Positions 43,063 through 48,205 of a stretch of DNA of 48,205 nt are shown here, in pieces. Below the pieces are notes generated by a model. It made no database searches, was not told the DNA's origin, and saw only the letters and a program-made list of their open reading frames with translations. The first letter of the stretch is position 1. The number at the start of each line of letters is the position of its first letter. Origin of the DNA: Deltaproteobacteria bacterium (GTDB lineage: Bacteria > Desulfobacterota > DSM-4660 > Desulfatiglandales > B25-G16); the NCBI GenBank assembly GCA_019310725.1, contig JAFDDT010000001.1, forward strand, positions 1 through 48,205, written 5' to 3'. Made by a program: the position numbers and the translations under genes.

Positions 43063-43998
43063 ATGATCCATGTGGAAAACCTCACGAAGTATTTCAATGA
43101 TCTGTGTGCGGTGGATCAGATCACGTTCGATATCCAAAAGGGCGAAATACTGGGGTTGCTCGGGCCCAATGGGGCTGGCAAAACCACCTTTTTACGGATG
43201 CTCACCGGGTATCTCGCTCCCACTTTGGGTACCATTCGGGTTAAAGATTACATCATTGATGAGCATTTGCTCGAGATAAAAAAGCTCCTGGGCTATTTGC
43301 CTGAGTCGGCCCCGCTGTATCACGATATGCTTGCATATGATTATCTGAACTACATTGCCGACGTTAGGGAACTTCGCTCAGAGCAAAAGCTCTCCAGGAT
43401 TCGCCGCCTGGCTGATCTTTGCGGTCTCAACGAGGTCATGCATCAGCCTATTGGTGAACTCTCTAAAGGGTATAAGCAACGGGTAGGTCTGGCGCATGCA
43501 ATGATGAGTGATCCTGAGATCTTGGTGTTGGATGAGCCCACATCGGGCTTGGATCCCAATCAAATCGTAGAGATTCGGGAGATCATTAAAAAAATAGGGA
43601 AGAAGAAGACGATAATCATTTCCACCCACATTCTGAGCGAAGCGGAGGCGGCGTGCGATCGCATTATCATCATCAATCGAGGCAGAATTGTTGCCGATGG
43701 CAGCACCGAAGCCATCAAACAAACAGCGAGCGGCGAGTATTTGGTTAACATTTCTCTTCAGAGCGCAGACTCCAAATCTGTGGAAAGGGAATTGAGTTCC
43801 ATTGAGGGGGTAGTGGACATTGGGTTTAGTAATGGCGAGGAGAATATTTTGGGGGTTAGGCTTACCTGTAAGTCCTCTGCTGATATCCGCGGTGAAATCT
43901 ACCGGAGAATTAAACAGACTGACTGGATTCTTCTGGAATTCCACCAGGAGAGACGATCTCTAGAAAATATATTCCGACGACTCACCCAGGAGAACTAA
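43063..43998 (+). CDS. ABC transporter ATPase, GldA/NatA-like
   Basis: The 311-residue protein has Walker A GPNGAGKTT (34-42), the signature LSKGYKQRVGLAHAM, Walker B ILVLDEPTSGLDP and the ISTHILSEAEAACDRIIII switch region. A C-terminal regulatory segment of about 90 residues follows, as in GldA of gliding bacteroidetes. It ends one base before the permease gene. It should energise the ABC-2 type permease; the exported substrate is unknown. Confidence 0.9.
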   Translation: MIHVENLTKYFNDLCAVDQITFDIQKGEILGLLGPNGAGKTTFLRMLTGYLAPTLGTIRVKDYIIDEHLLEIKKLLGYLPESAPLYHDMLAYDYLNYIADVRELRSEQKLSRIRRLADLCGLNEVMHQPIGELSKGYKQRVGLAHAMMSDPEILVLDEPTSGLDPNQIVEIREIIKKIGKKKTIIISTHILSEAEAACDRIIIINRGRIVADGSTEAIKQTASGEYLVNISLQSADSKSVERELSSIEGVVDIGFSNGEENILGVRLTCKSSADIRGEIYRRIKQTDWILLEFHQERRSLENIFRRLTQEN

Positions 43999-43999
43999 T

Positions 44000-44704
44000 A
44001 TGCGAAAGGCTAGTCATATCTTCAAGAAGGAATTCAAGTCCTATTTCGTATCCCCCATCGCCTATATCGTTATTTCTATTTTCCTCCTGGTAACTGGGTG
44101 GTTCTTCTTCACGCCCTTTTTTCTCTTCAACCAGGCGAATCTCAGGAACTTTTTCGCCCTGCTTCCTGTTGTCTTTTCATTCGTGGTTCCGGCCGTCACC
44201 ATGAGGCTGTTCTCGGAGGAGTTGAGTGTCGGGTCCTATGAGGTCCTTTTGACCATGCCGGTCACTATTTTTGACATAGTCATGGGAAAATTCCTGGCCA
44301 GCGTGGTCTTCATGGTAGCAATGTTGATGCCTACCCTAGCATATCCCATCACGGTTTCCCTTCTGGGTCAACTTGATTGGGGGCCGGTCGTTGGTGGGTA
44401 TATGGGCGCTGTTTTGCTGGGCGGTGCCTTTTCTGCCATCGGGCTGTTCGTATCATCGCTCACCCGCAACCAGATCATAGCCTTTATTGCCGGTATGGCC
44501 ATCTGCTTTGGTCTGACCCTGATTGACAAGATGCTTTTTTTCCTACCTCAGTCACTCTTGGGAATTCTGGGATACCTGGGAGCGGACTACCACTTTCAAA
44601 ACATCTCAAAGGGTATCGTTGATTCCCGAGATATCCTTTACTTTTTGAGTGTCTGTTTTGTCGGACTCTATGGGACACACCTAGCCATGCAGGAAAAACG
44701 TTAG
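44000..44704 (+). CDS. ABC-2 type permease, GldF-like
   Basis: The 234-residue integral membrane protein starts with SHIFKKEFKSYFVSPIAYIV, typical of GldF/ABC-2 permeases. It has six hydrophobic segments with the conserved MRLFSEELSVGSYEVLLTMPV loop. GGAGAA precedes the ATG. It forms the membrane half of the ATPase-permease pair and lies 11 bp before the GldG-like gene. Confidence 0.9.
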   Translation: MRKASHIFKKEFKSYFVSPIAYIVISIFLLVTGWFFFTPFFLFNQANLRNFFALLPVVFSFVVPAVTMRLFSEELSVGSYEVLLTMPVTIFDIVMGKFLASVVFMVAMLMPTLAYPITVSLLGQLDWGPVVGGYMGAVLLGGAFSAIGLFVSSLTRNQIIAFIAGMAICFGLTLIDKMLFFLPQSLLGILGYLGADYHFQNISKGIVDSRDILYFLSVCFVGLYGTHLAMQEKR

Positions 44705-44715
44705 GGAGAATAAAA

Positions 44716-46905
44716 ATGGGGATGAAGGGCAGATCAGGAAAATACGTTAGATTCCTAGCATATCTTGTTGTTACTGTCCTTGTAAATGTGGCCGGGATTA
44801 CCCTGTTTTTCAGACTGGACCTGACAGCAAACAGGATATACTCGATCTCTGGGGCGAGCAAGGAGGTGGTATCTACCCTGTCCGAGCCCCTTACCATCAA
44901 TGTCTTTTTCACCAAGAACCTCCCCGCACCCTATAACAACACCGAAAGGTATCTGCGGGATCTATTGGAAGAATATGCTATTTACGCCAATCAGTATTTC
45001 AACTATCGTTTCTATGATGTGAGCCCAGAGCAAGGGGGTATGAGTCGCGAAACGAGACAGAATCAGGAACTGGCAAGGAGCTATGGTATCTACCCCGTGC
45101 AGATCCGGGTGATCCAGAAGGATGAGGTTAAGTTCCAGAAGGCTTATATGGGACTTGTGATGATACATGGTGACCTCCTTGAGCGGATTACGACCATTAC
45201 CTCCACTGAGGGCCTCGAGTACAAGCTGACAACGACAATAGAGAAGCTTAACAACAAGATCAGTGCTCTTTTGGGCCTGCCCGAGAAGATCCGCGTCAAA
45301 CTCTTTTTGTCCTCCTCCCTTGAAGGCGTTGCTCCATATCTAGACGTGGGCGATCTGGCAAAACTGCCTGGCAGGTTGGAAGGAATCGTTGAGAAGTTGA
45401 ATGACAAAAACTATGGAAAGCTGGAATTCATATACCTCGACCCTACAAAGGATGAGGCTCTTGAGGGCGAATTACAAAAGTATCATATCCTGAGCCTCAA
45501 GTGGCCGGCCCTTTCCGGTGGCAAAATACAGCCGGGCAAGGGATCCATTGGTATGGTGATGGAATACGGTGACAGGGTGGTGGATGTTCCATTGATTCGC
45601 GTTTTGCGGGTGCCCCTCATTGGTACTCGGTATGAGTTGACTGACCTGAGCAAGATGGAGGACATTATCAACGAAAATGTGGAATCGATTATAGACATCA
45701 ATCAGGATATTGGTTATCTTGCTGATCACGGCACCCTGGAACTCACTGGTAGTTCCATGGCAAATCGCAACGAAAGGCGGAGGCAGGAGACCCTCTCGAC
45801 GTTCCGAAGCCTCATATCACAGACATATACGATAAAGAGCGTTAACCTCAAAGATGGGTTCATACCTGAAGGCATCAACTGTCTCATAATAGGGGGGCCT
45901 ACAGAAACCTTTACCGATTACGATCTCTTTCAGATCGACCAATTCCTGATGCGAGGAAAAAACCTGGCGGTTTTTCTGGATAGATTCAAAGAGATTATGC
46001 CCTCCAATCAACAGGGCAAATCCTTTGGGGCTCCGCTTTATGTTCCCATTGAAACTGGCCTTGAGAAACTCTTGGAGCACTATGGCATCAGCATCAAGAA
46101 ATCCTATGTTATGGACGAGAATTGCTACAGGCAGACTCTGCAGGCTGGGCTCGGAGGCGGTGAGCGACCCATATACTTTGTACCCATCATAAAGAACCGA
46201 TTTATCAGTCAAGATCTGGATTTCATGAAGAATATCAAAGGCCTGATTACCATGAAGGTCTCCCCCCTTGAGTTGGATACCGAACGTATTGGTAAAAACG
46301 GGTTGAAGGCCTATAAATTATTTGCCTCATCGGAAAGGTCGTGGGAGATGAGCGGTCGGATCAACCTCAACCCCATGTTGATCAGGCCTCCCCATTCGAG
46401 CGAGGGAGAGCGAAGCCTGCCGTTGGCTTATGTCCTTGAAGGGGAGTTCCCCAGTTATTTTGCCGGAAAACCAATACCCGAGAAGAAATTGACAGAGGGC
46501 GGATCGGGAAAGCCAGGAAACAAAGGTGCTCAGGAAGGTGAGGTTGACCTGTCAAAAATCAAGGGAAAGGGCAGGGTTATTTCAAAGGGTAAATCTGCCA
46601 AGATACTGCTCGTGGGCTCCTCAGAGATGCTTAAGGATAATCTGTTGGACGTGAAAGGCAGAAGCCCTAATTCCACCTTTATCATGAATGTGTTAGATTT
46701 CTTGAACAACCGCGAGGGGATCGCCGCCATTCGAAGCAAAGAGCAGCGGTTTAACCCCCTCTATGATGCCAAAGCCGGTACGAAGACCTTTGTCAAATTC
46801 TTCAATATCGCAGGTCTTCCGATATTGGTAATCCTTTTCGGGTTTTTCGTCTGGGTGCGCAGGCATGCCCGAAAGAGACACATCCAGATGATGTTTGAGA
46901 AATAG
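44716..46905 (+). CDS. GldG-like ABC auxiliary protein with large extracytoplasmic domain
   Basis: The 729-residue protein has an N-terminal membrane helix (about 10-33), then LDLTANRIYSISGASKEVVS, the hallmark of the GldG/DUF4350-type family. A large periplasmic domain and a C-terminal membrane helix (about 690-712, NIAGLPILVILFGFFVWV) follow. GGGAG precedes the ATG. In gliding bacteria GldG works with GldA and GldF, and similar clusters occur in many non-gliding bacteria with unknown role. It may bind the substrate or couple the ABC pair to the envelope. Confidence 0.85.
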   Translation: MGMKGRSGKYVRFLAYLVVTVLVNVAGITLFFRLDLTANRIYSISGASKEVVSTLSEPLTINVFFTKNLPAPYNNTERYLRDLLEEYAIYANQYFNYRFYDVSPEQGGMSRETRQNQELARSYGIYPVQIRVIQKDEVKFQKAYMGLVMIHGDLLERITTITSTEGLEYKLTTTIEKLNNKISALLGLPEKIRVKLFLSSSLEGVAPYLDVGDLAKLPGRLEGIVEKLNDKNYGKLEFIYLDPTKDEALEGELQKYHILSLKWPALSGGKIQPGKGSIGMVMEYGDRVVDVPLIRVLRVPLIGTRYELTDLSKMEDIINENVESIIDINQDIGYLADHGTLELTGSSMANRNERRRQETLSTFRSLISQTYTIKSVNLKDGFIPEGINCLIIGGPTETFTDYDLFQIDQFLMRGKNLAVFLDRFKEIMPSNQQGKSFGAPLYVPIETGLEKLLEHYGISIKKSYVMDENCYRQTLQAGLGGGERPIYFVPIIKNRFISQDLDFMKNIKGLITMKVSPLELDTERIGKNGLKAYKLFASSERSWEMSGRINLNPMLIRPPHSSEGERSLPLAYVLEGEFPSYFAGKPIPEKKLTEGGSGKPGNKGAQEGEVDLSKIKGKGRVISKGKSAKILLVGSSEMLKDNLLDVKGRSPNSTFIMNVLDFLNNREGIAAIRSKEQRFNPLYDAKAGTKTFVKFFNIAGLPILVILFGFFVWVRRHARKRHIQMMFEK

Positions 46906-46917
46906 GGAAGTGAGCCT

Positions 46918-47913
46918 ATGAAGATAAAAAAAGAGTATATCATGCTTGTCGCCTTGATCCTTGCGCTCTCTTTGTACCTATTTCTGCGCAAGCAAGACAG
47001 GATCCATTACAGGCTGCCAAAACTGCCCAGGGTTGCGAGGGCGGATATCTCCAAGATCGAGATTTCCAAAAAAGGCACTGCTATCATCCTGAGCAAAAAG
47101 GATAATATATGGCGCATTGCCCCGCAGGGGTATCCGGCTGATGCAGGTAAGGCGGAAAACATGCTGAATGCAATCGAGAAACTGACCCTCACGGCCCTGG
47201 TATCGAAATCAAAAAACTATTGCCGCTATGACTTGGATGGTGGTAAAAAGCTCACGGTCAAGGCCTGGGCTGGAGATGTGCTGGAGAGAGAATTTGCCAT
47301 AGGTAAAATTGCTCCGTCGTACCGGCACACCTTTGTTCAGGTTGGTGGAGATCACCGTGTTTATCACGCCAGCGGTAACTTCAGGGGTGTCTTTGATCTG
47401 ACGTTAGATAATCTCCGGGATAAGACGGCCCTGAGATTCGAGAAGTCCGACATTGAGCAGATTAAAATTAGCAAAGGCCGGGAATCGGTGGTTTTTGGCC
47501 GGAAGGTGGTGCCCGTGGAAATAAAGGTGGACAAAGAGGTTGAGCCCTTGAACCCTTCCGCTTCAAAAACGGAAACCTTGTGGGAAACTGCTAAGGGGCA
47601 AAAGGCGGATGAGGCGAAACTGGACCGACTTCTCACCACCCTGTCGAACCTGCGCTGCAGCAACTACGTAAAGCATAGGAAAAAGGAGGATTTTGCTGAA
47701 GCCCTTTACACCGTTCAGCTCAGAGGGGTACAGGAGTACAGCCTTTCAATTTTTGAAAGACTGGGCAAAGACGCCAAAACCTACCCGGCCATCTCCTCGA
47801 CAAATGATTATCCATTTTTTCTCCAGGAGCGTCAGGCGAAAAAGATCATGATAGATCCCCGCGAGATGCTCACAAAACCAGAGCAAGGTGCTGGAAAGAG
47901 GGAAAAAGACTAG
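46918..47913 (+). CDS. DUF4340-domain protein of the Gld-like ABC cluster
   Basis: The 331-residue protein has one N-terminal anchor helix (about 10-24) and a periplasmic region with repeated beta units. Family-typical segments are ARADISKIEISKKGTAIILS, NIWRIAPQGYPADAG and DNLRDKTALRFEKSDIEQI. DUF4340 proteins nearly always follow GldG-like genes, as here, 12 bp downstream. The function is unknown; a partner of the ABC complex in the periplasm is the best guess. It is the last gene of the cluster. Confidence 0.85.
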   Translation: MKIKKEYIMLVALILALSLYLFLRKQDRIHYRLPKLPRVARADISKIEISKKGTAIILSKKDNIWRIAPQGYPADAGKAENMLNAIEKLTLTALVSKSKNYCRYDLDGGKKLTVKAWAGDVLEREFAIGKIAPSYRHTFVQVGGDHRVYHASGNFRGVFDLTLDNLRDKTALRFEKSDIEQIKISKGRESVVFGRKVVPVEIKVDKEVEPLNPSASKTETLWETAKGQKADEAKLDRLLTTLSNLRCSNYVKHRKKEDFAEALYTVQLRGVQEYSLSIFERLGKDAKTYPAISSTNDYPFFLQERQAKKIMIDPREMLTKPEQGAGKREKD

Positions 47914-47993
47914 AGTCGCTCGCAAATTCCCAACCAGAATTCTACTTCAACAGGACAGCTCCAGCCTTTGATCTGTCGGTGTTAAGGGGTCAA

Positions 47994-48075
47994 GGCCACG
48001 TCATAGTGAAACCTAAGGCTATTGATTTTTAAGCTTCTTGCAGGGTATGGGTATCTTTTTTTTGGATTATGCCCC
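47994..48075 (+). repeat. Repeat B, copy 4 (right flank of the ABC cluster)
   Basis: Matches 42898-42978 in direct orientation. It continues with ACATAGTTTAGA, which matches, inverted, the start of the copy at 38993. Confidence 0.8.
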
Positions 48076-48098
48076 ACATAGTTTAGATGAATGGGCCC

Positions 48099-48127
48099 GC
48101 CCGCCTCGCCTTGCTTAAATGGCGGGC
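48099..48127. repeat. GC-rich hairpin repeat E, copy 2
   Basis: GCCCGCC (48099-48105) and GGCGGGC (48121-48127) enclose a 15-base loop. It is related to the hairpin at 28527-28563. Confidence 0.55.
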
Positions 48128-48133
48128 AGGCGT

Positions 48134-48199
48134 TTCAAAATGGTTTATATAGATGGAGCCTATGATTCTAAGGCTTATGGCTCAATAAACCATTTTGAA
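48134..48199. repeat. Perfect 15-bp inverted repeat at the right edge
   Basis: TTCAAAATGGTTTAT (48134-48148) and ATAAACCATTTTGAA (48185-48199) are exact reverse complements. An inner GAGCC/GGCTC pair extends the stem. It could be a small palindromic element or the end of one that continues beyond the window. Confidence 0.6.
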
Positions 48200-48205
48200 T
48201 CGACC

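Overview
The window looks like a piece of chromosome from an anaerobic Gram-negative bacterium, most likely a Desulfobacterota (deltaproteobacterial) lineage. A diderm envelope is shown by an LptG-type LPS exporter, two lytic transglycosylases (MltD- and MltF-like) and a SPOR/beta-barrel protein. Anaerobic metabolism is suggested by a ferredoxin-type 2-oxoacid oxidoreductase, peptide and small-molecule ABC importers, a 3-hydroxybutyryl-CoA dehydrogenase and a LarA-type nickel enzyme. The phylum call is an inference from gene types and repeat families, not from a marker gene. No rRNA, tRNA, CRISPR array, phage or transposase gene was recognised.

Layout. 1-763 (minus): an ECF sigma factor with a late frameshift, overlapping by ATGA with a zinc-finger anti-sigma gene that runs off the left edge. 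1015-7129 (plus): a GntR/FCD regulator with a promoter and triple half-site operator, then a four-gene 2-oxoacid:acceptor oxidoreductase carrying its own GltD-like NAD(P)H module, then a branched-chain aminotransferase; together they suggest oxidative breakdown of branched-chain or similar amino acids. 7522-14451 (plus): a ureohydrolase, a BMP-type binding protein, a double ABC ATPase, two permeases and a close creatininase relative. This is the best candidate for an undescribed system: import and two-step hydrolysis of a cyclic guanidino compound such as creatinine, with a ureohydrolase in the place normally taken by an M24-type creatinase. 14685-15968: a LarA homologue. 16561-22259: a dipeptide/oligopeptide ABC importer operon interrupted by a 190-bp palindromic repeat. 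22506-25073: hydroxyacyl-CoA dehydrogenase, glycosyltransferase, receiver-only response regulator. 25083-29785 (minus): lptG, thrC, pcm and a purN-like gene. 30238-34045: a DUF711 protein facing a long PlsB-type acyltransferase with a degenerate second acyltransferase half. 34046-42718: small Cys-rich and Arg-rich genes, MltD, SPOR/beta-barrel and MltF proteins, separated by repeat-rich spacers. 43063-47913: a GldA/F/G plus DUF4340 ABC cluster bracketed by direct repeats of about 82 bp.

Repeats are prominent: (A) a palindromic element of about 190-200 bp with three long copies and one remnant; (B) an element containing a GGGCATAA...CCC core with four copies in both orientations; (C) a 40-bp repeat in two copies; (D) a long inverted repeat rich in AAATCCGAA; and (E) GC-rich GCCCGCC/GGCGGGC hairpins. 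Several small genes not obvious from long reading frames were found by start/stop coupling: the anti-sigma gene, a 56-residue Arg-rich protein, and a duplicated 3-prime fragment of the BMP gene.
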